Shown here: positions 25,905 through 39,084 of the stretch, piece by piece
How the letters are laid out: the number at the start of each line of letters is the position of its first letter
Position numbering within the stretch: position 1 is the stretch's first letter
Source: Holothuria scabra
Lineage: Eukaryota; Echinodermata; Holothuroidea; Aspidochirotida; Holothuriidae
Reading direction: 5' to 3'
Assembly: GCA_037179385.1 (NCBI GenBank)
Contig: CM074179.1
Location: 73,893,719 to 73,957,718, forward strand
DNA length: 64,000 nt
Program-made: the position numbers and the translations under genes
Notes under the pieces: model-generated
Told to the model about the DNA's origin: nothing
What the model saw: only the letters and a program-made list of their open reading frames with translations
Databases searched by the model: none

Positions 25905-28900
25905 ATGGCTATCGCAAGACAAACTTTCATGTGCTGTGAAATCGATAGTGACAGAAGTACACTGACACTATCTGCTCGGAAAAGGCACAGAAGGACAGCC
26001 GATAAGAAGTGCAGGGTGACCAAGCTGCGTTCTCCGATTCGTTCGTAGCGTCTGTGGAAGGAAGACAGCGGTAGCCGAGCATTCCTTCAATTTGCTGTCA
26101 TCGAAGTAACTGTGGCCACAGAACCTGACAGCAAAGGGTGAGTAAGTCCTTTATTACAGGCTTATAGTCGAAACTTTTCATATTTAAGGGGGTGCCATCA
26201 AAGAACAATATGAACAAAAGCCTAGGTCAGAGTTCAAAGTTGTTATACATACAAAAATATCGTAGGCCTAGGCCAACAGTACTAAATTAGCCTATTACCT
26301 TAGTAGTAGCCTAACTAGTAACGTTAGTAGTTAGCACTTTGGTCATATAAAGCTCAGCCTAAGCTAGACCGAGTAACTGTACTTACTTTTGTTGCTTACA
26401 GCCTAGTAGGCCAATACAGGGCGCACAAAATCACAAAAAATGACTGCCTTCAGGTACGTTTGTAGCCAAATGCTTACAAGTAGCAGCCTAGGCCTAATGT
26501 ACTACTGTAAATTCCGTTATCCAGTACTAGCTTAGGCCCATGGGCCCTCCCTGCCAGGCTGCCAAACTCTGAGATTTAGATTTACATGAAGAAACCTGGA
26601 GAATGGTATCTCCAGGCAGAGATTTACGAATTTTTTTCTGCATCTGAACGGGTGGGACATACATATACATTGATTGTAGCCTATGGATGCACACCACCAG
26701 CGTTGCAAAATCCAGGGGTGAGGCAAAGGTTTGTCCAGACCTGTACTTGGATTTGAAATTTGATGTTAAAAGTTATTTTTAACACATTTAAGTTCAAACA
26801 TTACTTTTGGCCCCAAGATTTTTATGGGCGGAAAATAACAGGCGAAAACTACCTAGGGCCGAAATTGACAGACCTGTCGTGGGTGGGTCGAGCTTCCCAG
26901 CAGCATTTCAGTCTGAACCCATGTGAAATGCCATAAGTAGTAGGCTAGCTCCTGTACATTGAGATGGCCAGTGAAGGTGGAGTGGCACACTGATTTTTGA
27001 GTATTTCATAGCAAATATTTGCTGTGAATGTAATAATTGGACAAAACTGTGTTTGCAATGGCATGTGTACTGTACCGGCTGAAGATCAGTGGCCAGCTGT
27101 GCACACAGCAATTTGGAGGCTTTACACTATATGCATCAGTACGTAGTACGTACTACGTAGCATAGCCAGGATTGTGTCATGGAAGGGGGGGGGGGGGGCT
27201 GTGGAGCACAGCATAAGGGGAAGCCCAAGGGGAGAGAGAAAAACTTCCATTTTACAGTAGGTGTTTTTTTATTTTGCATTTCAGTTTTGAGTCATAGTGG
27301 GTTCAACCTCCCAAACCACCCACGTGCTTGACACGAATTGTAAGGGAAAAGCAATTTTTAGCCATCTCAAGCCTGCAACTAATAATCCACAATTTTTCAG
27401 AGAACTTTTTGTTCAGGTATCTTGAGATCAATATTAGTTAAAGCCTAGGCATTTGTCCCCTCCAAAGACTATTTGCTCGATAGATAGAGGTTGGTTTAAA
27501 CAAGTGTTACAGTAGATAGTAGAGCCAATTGTAGAAACAAAGGCTTAGTAGGGGATCTTTCAGTGTATCTTCAGAAAAAGATGATTTAGAGAGTTCCAGT
27601 TGATTTAAAATGATTCATTCGTTGAGTTCCCCAAAAAATTATCAATGAGCCGGTGAAAAAGGGATAACTAATTATGTTTGTACACAAAGATGACTGAATA
27701 ATGACTACCATGCTTCTGCTTGAGGTCTGTTCACTCTGTTGCACGAGTGACCAGCTTGCAGGCTGAGACCTTGTCTCAAACTTCCAAGCCACATGGGTTG
27801 TGTGAAAATCATAGTACTACTGTAATTGCAACCCCCAGATTGGTTGAGGGCCAAAGCCAAAATTACCATGTTGTGGTGGGACGGAATTTGATAGCCTTTT
27901 TTATTAGTGCCTGTTTACATGTAGCTTCTGTGATTAATTCATTGATTCCATAAAAACTGGTTAGTTACAGAGTATTAAAAGGCACAATAAAAGTAACATA
28001 AATGTCAAGCTGTTACCATAGTAACACAAATTTATGGATGTGGTGGGACGGAATGATAACTTTCACACAATCAGAAACATGTGACTACAGTAATATCTAA
28101 TTATTATCAAAAGTAGAAAGATATAAGTTAAAATTTCAAGATTGAAATGAAGTCTGATTATTCTTCTTTCACTATTAAAACAATCGCATAAATCACATTT
28201 CATTTGAGAGAGCTATGCAAATATTTCAAAAGTGTTTCAGTGTGGTGGGACGGAATGTGGTGGGACGGAACTAAGTGAAGCCTGTTCATTATGTATGGGT
28301 TCCATGGAAACCTGCTTAGATTTTCATGAAACTTCCTCAGAACTTTACATCACAGACAAAACCAACTCATAGAAACTTTCAGTGCCACAACCTGTTCAAT
28401 AGTTACCGCCCTTTCAAAAAAGTATTACGCAATGTGGTGCTTTTTCAGGTGAGAGCTGCTATTGCCATTTTGCATGATTTTGCAGGCCCATTACAGTTCA
28501 CAGGAATAAGAAAAAAAAGCTGAAAATTTATTTGCCTAGTGAGTTAAAGACATATAAACAGAATCTGATGTAAAAACTGAAGTGCCGACCATATTTCTGA
28601 GGTACAGGTCTTCAAAAATGCAGTTTTTCCTTTCCGAAAGTGATTTTTTCAAACTTTGGGCCCATGTGGGCCCTAGACCAAGTGGCCCAAGGCACTCATA
28701 ATTTTGCTCAGCATTACAGGGTATTTGGTTACATGGCAATAAGCAGGGGGCAAACATTACCCAAAACGTCTTCAAAGACTGAGTTGATAGGGTCCAAAAT
28801 TGGTCCCATGGCAAAAATGGGGAAAATGGGCCTAGAACACGGAGATTGTTGACCCTATGGGCAATGACCAACAGGTTTAAATTTTTTAGTTGGGAAAGAT

Positions 28901-31900
28901 ATACATTTGTTCTTAATAATTTCAAAATTAATGTAGGTTTTAGATCTCCTTCATGGGAGGTGAGAGAAAGAAGGTGCATAATACACGTACAAGTCAGAAA
29001 GAAATTCGACAAAAACCATTGGGTACCATATTTGGGGACCCACAAATTTTGGAACTATGCATGATGTACTTTCAAAACTAAATACAAGGTGGAGAAGTAT
29101 GCCATAGTTTTTACAAAAGCTGTCAAAAACATGACTCTGACCACAAAAGTCAAGTCATGAGTAAATCTATCAGGGCATACTACTTAAAATTACCTTTTAA
29201 CTAAAATTCCGTCCCACCACACTTGTTTCCGTCCCACCACAAAAATGTTGAGTAATCACCATGACTACCCTAAATACCATATTGACTTTTTTTGCAGTCA
29301 GAAGTGTCACTTTCATTCACAGTTGATATTTTGGAAAGTTTCAATAATTTTTTCAACTTTTGTACCATTGAAAATAAAAAAGGAATGTAAAAAAATGTGG
29401 TGGGACAGAATTGGACATTTTCATTTTAATTTTTACTATGGATATTAAAAGTATCTTTAGTATTTTCTTAGTGCATAAATTGTGTTTACTAAAGCATTTT
29501 GACACAGAAAAAGAAGGGAATTCAAAATGTGTATGTTGTTATGTCCTTTTTTCCTAATTCCGTCCCACCACATTTTGAATGAGCAATTTGCTGCAATTTG
29601 CATCTTTGAATGACCGCATCCCACTGATAATGCAATTAATCACAACTTATTCTTCAGATTTTATAACTTTGGACTGTAGTCTAAATTATACCATGGGTGG
29701 ATTGAACCAAATCGAAATTGCTCAATTTTTAGGTTTGGTGATGACCATTTTTGGCTTTGGCCCTTGATAGTTATGATTCACCAAATGAAATGGATATAAA
29801 TGAGTATGCATTGCTGATCTAAATGTTAATGACCAAAGAGATGGTCGCAGAGGGTGAAATTGGCCACACCTTGAAAATATGGGTTACAGTGTACACATGG
29901 ACTCTTTCGCCTTTTTCTTTGGTAAAGTTGGCTAGTTACAGTCCCATTCAATTCTAGCAGCATGGCCTTTGCCTCGCTAAACATGCACACCCCCCACGGA
30001 CGCTACTGTATTTTTTTAGATCCTTAAATACAGTTTGTAACTTACTGTAGTAACACAAATTTTGCTTCAAAGCGTAGCATACTCTGTGACACTAGATTGC
30101 ATGTAGAACACCTAATTTCTGAAAAAAATTCAAAGAGAAAACATTGTCTCCCACTGATGCCAAATTTTTTAGGCCCAAAAAGTAGAGAAATTTTGTAACA
30201 CTCCAAAATTTACTTCAAAAGGTAGCATTATAGCACCAGATTGCATTTACTGTTAGGCCAACCCAATTTTAAAATTTACAAAGGCCTGTAGGGGATCACC
30301 CCTCCCTTAGATCCCTGATCTCCCAGGCCAACTTCTCTCAATAAAACACATTGCAGGAGATTTTAAAACCCATTATGACTTCACAGCTGTGATGCATCCA
30401 TGGTACATGTATTTACCATCCCCGCTCACATTGCTTGTTTGCTCGTTAAATTTTGCCATCACAGGGCTCCACCATAACAATAATTTGCCATCATGTCGTG
30501 GAAGGTCGAACTTTACACCAACAATACAGTATGTGTAAGTAATTTTAGATTCCAAACCTTATCCCCACTCTGTTAGATGCACTGTGCCAGCAAGTATGGG
30601 CACACAACACATAACTCTGTGTATAAACCGTGGTAACTGAGCATACTGTACTTCTGCGTGCTTGGAAAATGAAAGCTTTAAGGTGATTTTTACTTGTGAA
30701 AATGTAAATGCCTGCAAGATTTGTTTTGAAATCAGATAAGGGAAGGTTGAGCTTTTTAAAAAAGGATTGCTGCTAGCTCATCTTAGTGTGGTGGTAAGTC
30801 TTAGTCATCAAACTTCAAAGTTACAGTACTGTATGGTATTGTACTGCCACAGATTTTGGTCCTCCTCACTGATACAAAGTTTGTCATATGTACGTCATGG
30901 CACTGAGTTTTCTCGAATTTTAGACGATTCCCACATTGCATGCCCCCCTTTCAGAGAAATCCTACTAAAATGATAGCAGTTCACATTGAAAGGACCTACA
31001 CAGTGCAGTATGTTGATAAAACTGTAGTCTGTACTCTACAGGGTAGTTATGGACCACTATCTCAGTGTATCCCTCAATCTTTTACAGTCATTCCACAACA
31101 AGATTTACTGTAGTTTGGGCTGGTTTATTACAGTTTCTTCCATATTTTCTGAAGAACCATGAAACCTTGAATGCACTTCACATGCACACTCTTCTTAATT
31201 TTTTTTTCTAGGTTTGCAGAGGGGCGAGAGGGGGATGCAGCATTCACAGAGACTCCACTTAAATTAACCTCCTGGGTTACAATAGAACATCATCCTTCAG
31301 GTAATCATACCCCAACTTTAATGTATGTCTAGGGTATACTGTAGCACAAACAGAAAACGGAAAATGTGACAATGGTTTCGACCAGAAAACCCAATACCAC
31401 AAAAAGGACCTTTTTGATAAACAGTTGAGGGTACACTTGCAACATCCTAAAAATTTGACTGAACTGATCGTACTGTAGATCTCCAAATTGTGTGATGCTT
31501 GTAACATGAAGCTGATAAACAACAACAACAACAACAACAAAAGTGTAAAAACAAACAAAAACCAGACCTGTTTTATCTCCCATTTTTATGAGGAGACCCA
31601 GATTTTACTCGGATGTTCTGATTTCCTTGTGTTATGTGTTACAGTATACTCCCGGCTTTTTAGTGTTCCATTTTATTTGTGACTTTCTGAACATGGTGAA
31701 TGCAGTCAGTGCTATCTGTAAGCATACAGTTGAGCTCATTTGAGCAATTGAATTGACCATGTAGACTTTAGGGACCACTCATTTTTAAGTGTGGTCTTTG
31801 CAGACACCCCATCAAGAATGAAACTTTGCTCTTTTGGAGTGAATCTCACTCTTTTTGGAGTAAATTTTCACTCTTTTGGGGTGGAGGTTGTCGCCCCCAG

Positions 31901-34600
31901 ATTCCAAAGAGTTAAATTTAAATCTTTGTCACTTTTAGTATAGGTCTACTGTACAGGGAACAGAGGAAAATCAATTCAACAGAGCAGGGAACTTGGTATG
32001 TTGACGCATTAAAATGTGAGGGAGAATCTATTAGTTTTAGCAAAGAACAAAGGTCATCAGGGATCACAGGGGGCTCAAACTCTGAAAACCTTTTTGCATA
32101 ATATATCAGGAAGGAGGAAGATTGGATTGTTTTCAAACTTGGTTTGTTGATGAATTATGATTGGAGGGTGGGCTGGGTGACCTCTATTAATTTTTACAGT
32201 CAAAGTTAACATGGAGTTATCCAAGGTTAAACCTTGATAACCTTTCCTACTTTGTATTTTACAGTATGGCAGGTTAGTAAGATACTGTAGCATTGAACTT
32301 TAGAATGTGGTTGTGTGATGGTAGAAAGATGGCATCTGTAGCTATTGGTGCAGGTCGAAGATTATTGGGGGTCATCGGAGGTCAAACTATGCAGAATATC
32401 TTAAGGCACAGCTTGCAATTTGGCTTTTTTTGAATGTAGACTTGTTAAGGTTGAAAGGAAAACCAGTTACTTACTGGTGAAATCAAATCACTTTGGGTCA
32501 CCAGGTTTTACAATAAAAGTATTATTCTTTTAAAAGAACATGGAATTTATGTATCATAGAAACCTCAATGCATTTTTGCATTCTGGTTATTGTGTTGGGA
32601 GAGTAATTTCAGCAGTGTCTCTTTCTTCTCTTCTGGATAGGTTTCTTGCAAAAAATTTAGAAAGCAGCCAAAGGATTTTTAATCATGTACCAGAATATAT
32701 CAGACTGACACCTGTAGTAGTATCAGATACAGTACACCAAGCGAAACTGTACCAAGAACAAGTCGACTTCTGTCCGCTAAAACAGATGGAATGAATCCAG
32801 TACATGATGACCATCTGGAGTAGGATTCCGGTTTTGCTTTGCCCAAACAGCACAAGGGGGAATTTTGCCATAAAATAATTTTTTCTACAGTATCTGGATT
32901 TCATTATTTCCAAAACATAAAGTACCTGTAGCTTGCACGTGTGTTATTGTTATTGTTCAGTCTGTCACTGCAGAGTAACAGCTATCACTTCTAGGCGATG
33001 GCCCAGGTCTAGAGACTCAGCTACAGTAGGATCCAGTAAAAGGTTCCCAAATTGTAACTGGTTGGTGACACATTGCCTTAAACTCAGGCAGCAGCAAACA
33101 TTCTCAAGTGCACATATATGTCTACCTAGTATCCACAGTGACACCATTCTGGTTGGTTTCCTTCAGGTTCATCAGAACTACCAGATTTATTTTCTTGCAA
33201 CCTTGCCAATTCCTCAGGATGTCTCTGTAAGAGCTCAGGGCAATGGGCTCTTACAGTAGTCGACCAACTTTTTTACCTCCTACAGTAGTTATTCCTACAT
33301 AAACAAGAAGGAAGAAGACTGATATATGACAAAAAGAGCAATACTATGACAGCCACAGGTATATAGCATGAACACAGGCTTTGCTGTTAATTGGAATGGT
33401 AATTATTTATCCTTATTTTACGTTCTTTTGTTGTTACAAATGACTGACACTTGTTCTATTTAGTGTATACTGTAGAATTTTCATATTGAAAGAAAGAGTG
33501 CAACTGTATTCAACAGAGGTAAAACTGACAATCTTGTAACTGTAAATGACAGCAATGAAAGACACTTTTCACATTTGGTATATGTTGACTTGCTATGTAA
33601 AGAGGAAGATGGTGGAATCAAAAGGTCATTACTTTTGAGGTCAAATGAGGCTAAACTGGGAAAATCGTGGAAATGTTTTATTTATCGCAATGGAAGGAAA
33701 AATGTTTATAGTTTGTAGTGAAGATCAGAGGTTATGTCAAGTCAAAAAAGGTGAAAGGGTATTGAACTGTAGGTCACTAGTGGTCAAAAAATCTTGTTAA
33801 CAATATACCTTTAGACTGGAAAGTTGGATACATTTTAAATTCAAAATGTACAGGCAGTAAGCTATGGTTAGGAAAAGGTCTCTCCAGGGGTATAGTTGCA
33901 TGAATTTCCCAAATTTTCCTCTCAGCAAGAAATCACTGAGCCCTTGGGCTTTCTGGTTTCTTTCTTACAATCTCAATATGCATAATTATGTGGTAATATA
34001 AGTGTGTTGTGAATTTTCCTTGTTATGTGATGGTGGAGGGTTGAACCCTACACAGGGGGCAAATTAATTTCTCAATCTGTTGATCATCAAGATTCTGCCA
34101 GTCTGTTATTGAGAACTTTAATACAAATCAGTCAGTTATTGGAGTTTATTCTTCCAGTGTGCATTTCAAATTCTACCTATACTGTATGATGAACTACAGT
34201 TGTAGCAGTGTGGTTTGGTTCAATCATATCTTCTATACAAGCAGTTGAAGGCTTGGTTAAAGTACAAACCTGTGTGTATACTACCCCACTTACTGTGCAT
34301 GAACAGCATTCTGGGCATACAGAAGCTCTTGTCCATCAGCACCTCCTCTGCGATGAAATCTGTGTGTAGTGGAACCTGTCTAATTGGGCTTTTCTCCTGT
34401 GATGCAATGTGCATCTTCTGTTTCTTCTTCTTTTTGTGAGATGGGATGAGCAAGTGAGATCAACATGTACAATCCCCTTTTTGAACTTTGCAGGTATTGG
34501 GGAGTGGGCAGAGTGTAAAATCTCCATTCTTGAATGGGGAGATGCCCTGAAAAAATTTGACCAGGATGTTCAATATATTGAAGTGCAAAATGGTGCTTAA
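25905..34600 (+). CDS. Three-exon gene model, unknown product, in-frame TAG
   Basis: Proposed exons are 25905-26137, 31212-31300 and 34494-34600. The donors are GG|GTGAGTAAGT and TCAG|GTAATC, and the acceptors are TTTTTTTCTAG|G and TTTGCAG|GT. Phases match at both junctions (2+1 and 1+2), and the frame ends at TAA 34598-34600. The model has 142 codons before the stop. Exon 1 begins MAIARQ and has a basic stretch (RKRHRR), then a TAG at codon 48 (26046-26048), then continues in the same frame as RLWKEDSG to PDSKG. The later exons encode acidic/aromatic segments such as TSWVTIEHHPSG and DQDVQYIEVQNGA. No known family is recognised. The TAG may be a pseudogene mutation or an assembly error. It may instead be the AG of an acceptor, so that the real exon starts at 26049. 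Confidence 0.38.
27155..27330 (+). mobile_element. Truncated copy of the 204-bp hAT MITE
   Basis: GCATAGCCAGGATTGTGTCATGG, a G14 run (27185-27198) and AGAGAGAAAAAC...GGTGTTTTTT...TTGCATT parallel the element at 4540-4743. The right end is lost. It lies in intron 1 of the gene model. Confidence 0.65.
27872..29572. repeat. Eight copies of TGTGGTGGGACGGAA, both strands
   Basis: Forward copies lie at 27872-27887, 28039-28054, 28241-28256, 28256-28270 and 29396-29411 (one mismatch). Inverted copies lie at 29206-29221, 29227-29241 and 29557-29572. Two copies abut directly at 28241-28270, and two inverted copies are 5 bases apart at 29206-29241. I did not see the motif elsewhere in the window. The flanks do not align, so this is not a simple tandem repeat. 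Confidence 0.85.
31518..31540. repeat. (AAC)n microsatellite
   Basis: About seven AAC/ACA units in intron 2 of the gene model. Confidence 0.8.
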
Positions 34601-34858
34601 TTTGAAACATAAGTGAGCACATTTGTATAGTACTTACAGTATACAATCAAAAGATCATGGTTACATTGCTTCCGATTGATTTCCCAAAATGGCGGATAGC
34701 TGTGAATACTTTAGAGGTGGGGATGGTGTATCCTTCTCCCCCTCCCCTCCCACCCCCCCCCCCCACTTGGGCAAGTTACTGAATCACCACACATCAAGAC
34801 TTAGCTCATTTATTGCAACTCATAGATTTTGTGTAAAACAAAAGTGCATTTTCTGGGG

Positions 34859-34864
34859 AATAAA
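34859..34864 (+). terminator. Candidate poly(A) signal
   Basis: AATAAA lies 259 bases after the TAA of the gene model and is followed within 20 bases by GT-rich sequence (TGTGTATGTTAATGTG). The placement suits a short 3' UTR. Confidence 0.45.
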
Positions 34865-34889
34865 GGAAGTCCATGTGTATGTTAATGTG

Positions 34890-37200
34890 ATGCATTATAA
34901 TAGTGTGCGTGGAACAACTACATGTGCATTGGTTAATCATTAGAAACGGATTGTTTCCAGAAATTTTCAAAAGGGTTGACCCAATTTGTTGGTGTCTAGA
35001 AGAGGTTTTTCTGTTAGCAATGCCGAGTGGTTGTTTGCGATTGGCTTATATTACCCGCAGTACTTTTTGTCATATCCTCGGCCCGTGTTATTTTTGGTCA
35101 TTTACTGTTTCTAGTAGTAGTTATAAAGTGGCATCTAGTGGTCATATGGATTCTACCTGCTTCGACTAAAAACCTCCCAAATTTTACTTTTTCTTTTAAA
35201 CAAATTTAGCGTTTGAGAATTTCCTTTATACTTTGCCACATACTAGGCTATTTTGCCAGAGGGAGCGATATGTTTTCCCCCAATATTTCCGCAGATAAAC
35301 GCCCTGAAAAATCATGGGATGCGTCCACTACCCTTTTGTTGCCCTGGCCCTTAGACTACGGGGCTACTTATATGATGGCATGGTCAAAGAAGTTGGCCGA
35401 AGTACTAGACTAGATTCCAGGGAAAACTAGGGGGCAGACGAGGGGGAAAGTTGAAGGAATGCTCACGTTGCCTTGAATATGTTTGCACTTTTTCTACTAC
35501 ACTCGTTCCCAACATATTCCCAAATAATTTTATCAAGGCCACAGTCTATCCGAAGTGTATTTGTCAAGAACGATGCTGACCACATTTTGGACCATTGTTT
35601 CATTGCTTGTTGGTGTCGCATTGCTGATGTATACCTTTTTTGAATTTAAATCTATTTCTTACAAAGTGAGTGATAACCAGTTGGCAAACTCTACTAATGT
35701 CAAAATTCTTAATCGCCCTTCGAGTGGGTATAAGGATGGATGTTTTCCCTACCCCGTTTGAAATTGCTAGCTCTCTCTTAGGGCTTAAAGATTCTAAATG
35801 GTGCAATATTTTGTTTCTTTTTATGCTCAATCTTTATGCTGAAAATGTCCTGATCAGTCGTCCTTCTGTGAAAAGTTGTTCCCCATTTTAAGAATAAAGG
35901 TGAAAACTTATTGTTCTGCTATTGTCTCATTCATTTTAGTTCTTGATGTCACAAAAAGATAATATCCGTGAACCAAGTGTTCCACAATTGGCGAGTTTGG
36001 TAATAAATTCGTTGGCGCAGGGAATTGCGGGGAACAGCGTGAGATCAGGGAGTTGCAACTCCCTGGTGAGATATACTAACCGAGCTCACCGCATAGCGTA
36101 CAACGTTACCTTATTTCGTCCATATGTGCATACAACACTATCTCAGTGCCAAGTGAATTCTAACGAAAATAGCGGTCTCGGTCCTTCTGTACTTTACGGC
36201 AGATTAAAATGCAAATTTTTACACCAAGAAGACAATCTAGACACAAACCACTGCACAAAACCACACTAGAGACTCCTCATTATGCTATGGATAGATTGAG
36301 CGAGAATGATTTCACAAAGTTTTCTTGTAAACTCAAATTTCGGAATACATGCTGTATAGGTGCGAGATTGGTTTTGTTTATCCCGACGATTTGGAGGTTG
36401 TGCGCATGTGTTTAGCCACCAAGACGAATTACCGAACTGGCTTATTATCCTCAACTCCTCTAAACTCTGAAATGGTCATGTATCGTCTCATGAGAAAACT
36501 ATACCCAACGGAATTGAAACATATGTTCGTGTATGCGACGCTGCAACCCTAATTAAAGGTTCGATGTGTTTGCCAAGGATAAGGGGGTCAATTAAAACCG
36601 ATGAAAGGGTCCGTTGCACGAATTTGGGTCAACAGCACTGTAAGCTATTTTAGCACTTTTCATCCATTCTTCAAATTGAAAATGCAACAACGCAACCACC
36701 TGCCAAAACATCCCGTCACTCTCAACCACCTTGTGAGTATGCGTATCGTCATTCACAAATACACGTCACACGATAGCATGTGTTTGATCTGTAGGGGAAA
36801 ACTTTGGGCACCTTCCCGTCTGGCAATGGAAAATATTCTTCCGAGATTCTGCTATTTCGGGCGAAGTTGCTGCGCATAAATCTAAAGAAATAATCTGCCC
36901 ACATGTGTCGAGAATTTTTAAAACCTTTTTTATTCTGCATTAAAATCAACGTGCTTGCATTACGATGCTTCTTGTTTTCCTTCCAAATGTATTAAAGGAT
37001 TCGCGTATTCGGTTTCCAAACTCCGAAAAATCGTTGGCAAGACTAGAGTCTGTGCAGGGAGGTGTGGCCAAATGACACCTCCTTGGTCTGTGCAAGAACT
37101 GTTTTTTATAAGTTTCTCACGCACAACGTACCTCGGAGAGCTATTGCAAATAACTATTACGAGCAACCCAAACTTAAATAAATACAGTACCGTATCTTAA
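34890..37200 (+). other. Unclassified stretch with several short open frames
   Basis: The composition is less AT-rich than the surroundings. Plus-strand frames of 60-108 codons follow one another at 34903-35169, 35213-35413, 35555-35761, 35670-35891, 35943-36269, 36349-36552 and 36601-36879. They overlap in different frames and none has a recognised motif. It could be a decayed coding element or chance. The frame at 35943-36269 contains the 20-bp palindrome listed separately, so that insertion is present within it. Confidence 0.25.
36039..36072. mobile_element. 20-bp palindrome with 7-bp target duplication
   Basis: CAGGGAGTTGCAACTCCCTG (36046-36065) is a perfect palindrome. GTGAGAT lies immediately on both sides (36039-36045 and 36066-36072). 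It looks like two transposon ends joined head to head with everything between them lost. Confidence 0.6.
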
Positions 37201-37229
37201 GGGAGGGGGGGGGGTGCACAAAGGGACAC

Positions 37230-37660
37230 GTGCCACACGGCAGGGGCGTTGTTAGACTTTTCCAGCGGGGCAAGCACCAAAATTTTCCGATTTTTCCTAA
37301 AGTGTGAACACAACTGTATTAAGAAAGTAACCTCCGTCGATCGAGCCGAGCCCTTCGGAAAATTTGTGTTCTTTCAAACAAATATTTGTAAATATGAGAT
37401 TGAGGATATTTGAAAATTTTGGGGCCTATTGAATAATCTGCGTTTCCTATTAATATATTTAATTTTATTTAACGTTTTGAGGGTCAGGAAGCCATTTGGC
37501 TCATCGAGGACCTTTGCCAGAGTGAGCGTGGATGAACACTGTTCACTTAGATGACCGGTGTCTCAAATAGCAATTTCCCGAATTTTTCACTTTTTCGAGT
37601 CCGGCCGGGGGGGGGGGGGCAATCACAATGTAACTACGCTAACGGTACTGCCCCCACGGT
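37230..37660. mobile_element. Possible eroded hAT-like element
   Basis: CAGGGGCGTTGTTAGAC near 37242 resembles a hAT end. A G13 run (37607-37619) and CTACGCTAACGGTACTG (37635-37651) lie where an inverted end would be. The pairing is weak. A segment at 37475-37530 (TTTGAGGGTCAGGAAGCC, CTCATCGAGGACCTT) is shared with 58625-58695. Confidence 0.3.
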
Positions 37661-39084
37661 AAAGTGAGGACCTAAGGTGCCCTCATTGGAGTGTTTTGGA
37701 ATGTACAGTTTCGTACCGTAGTTCAATATTTCGAGAGGAAGAGAATTCAAACTTTATGCCCCCTTAGAAAAGGTTTGATGTACCTCCCATAGCTCCCTGC
37801 TAAAATCCTAGATGCACCAGCGAAGATATAAGGTGAACGAAGAGAGGAAAAATTCCCAGAAACAGCATAAACTTGAAGGGGTGGGCGGGTTTGGAGGTGT
37901 TTCCCTGTTAGTCTTTTACCTTCTCTGTTGCCTATACAGTACTCAGTCCCAAGATCAATAATATTATCTGGCGACTTATTTTCGCGCCTCAATATCAACC
38001 TCTTAGCCTCGATTAATTCCTGCTCAGAGCTCTCGCTGGTTTCTTCCCCGGATCCACCCATGGCCTGACGGGGATCTTTCTATGGGGGGGGGGGGACTTC
38101 TTGCTCGACGCCAGATCCCAACCAGGGCATAATCTCTGCCTGGGGAAGGAAAGTTTGCCTCTGGACCCCACCATAATTTCATTTCACTGGAGCTTGTCCC
38201 TTGATCCACTGGTGTCCCGTAGATGGTTTTGTTTGTTTTCTTCTGTCCTCATTTTGAAGTCTCGCAAAAAACACACCATCTAAACAAAATATTTTCAAAT
38301 CCAATAGCTAGAGCCTATGAAAACATTTTTGGTATTTTGTCAGTGAGGTTTTCGGGGAGATAATTTTTCCTTCCGAGTCCGAAGCCTTAGGTATGAGCTT
38401 GCAGCAACTGTTTTCGTGCAGACTAGCCCCCAAATATATAGTTTACTGGTATAATTATATTTCTTTCGCATTACCGTTCTAACAGTGAATTGACCGACTA
38501 CCCCGGGGAAAGTTATCCTTTGGATAAAACAGAATAATGCTGGCTGCTTTACCAGTGAAAGGAGTGAAAACGTGGGAGAAGTGAGGAGATAAGGCTGTAT
38601 CGCTCCTGTGCATGTAGCCCGTTGTATTACGAGTCCCTCTTCTAAATCTAAACAGATAGTTACGATCCCTTCTCAGTGCTTTATATGGTGACAAGTTATA
38701 AATACAAATATAACAGCATTACACAGTGTACATACAGCTCTTTGGTATAAACAAGCACGCAATACTTTTACGTTGGTTTCTCATAACAAAGCACCAATTT
38801 TACAGTAGCCAGCGCTGACCACTGCTGAAGAGAAGGTTATTAGGCAGACGCAGATGTTTTGATTTGGGTTTCAAATAATACGAATGAAAACTTCCTGACC
38901 AGACGGGTGTTGCACAGTTGAGAACTGGGCAAGCAAGGACAAGCAAAGCAGACTGTACTTGGATGGTCCGCCTCAGGGCGAGCCAAGGACACACGATCCT
39001 CGGGTTTTATAGCTGTCGTGATCTGTGTGAGCTCAGTTTACCAAGTGGGTTTCCTCAACCACAATAGGGAGGAGCTCCAAAAAC
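37661..39084. other. Intergenic, no gene seen
   Basis: Less AT-rich, with a G12 run at 38084-38095. The minus-strand frame at 37747-38061 (104 codons) has no recognised motif. Confidence 0.4.

Noticed and set aside
28536..29045. 169-codon minus-strand frame
   Set aside because: No recognisable domain, no start or splice context, and overlapping plus-strand frames of similar length. Noted only as lying between the GTGGTGGGACGGAA pairs.
35520..35650. DADHILDHC-like text in one frame, reminiscent of a reverse-transcriptase zinc-binding tail
   Set aside because: Very short, no upstream reverse-transcriptase domain, and other frames read equally well.
36601..36879. 92-codon frame with a CLICRG zinc-finger-like word
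   Set aside because: Only one C-x2-C pair and two other frames equally open over the same bases.
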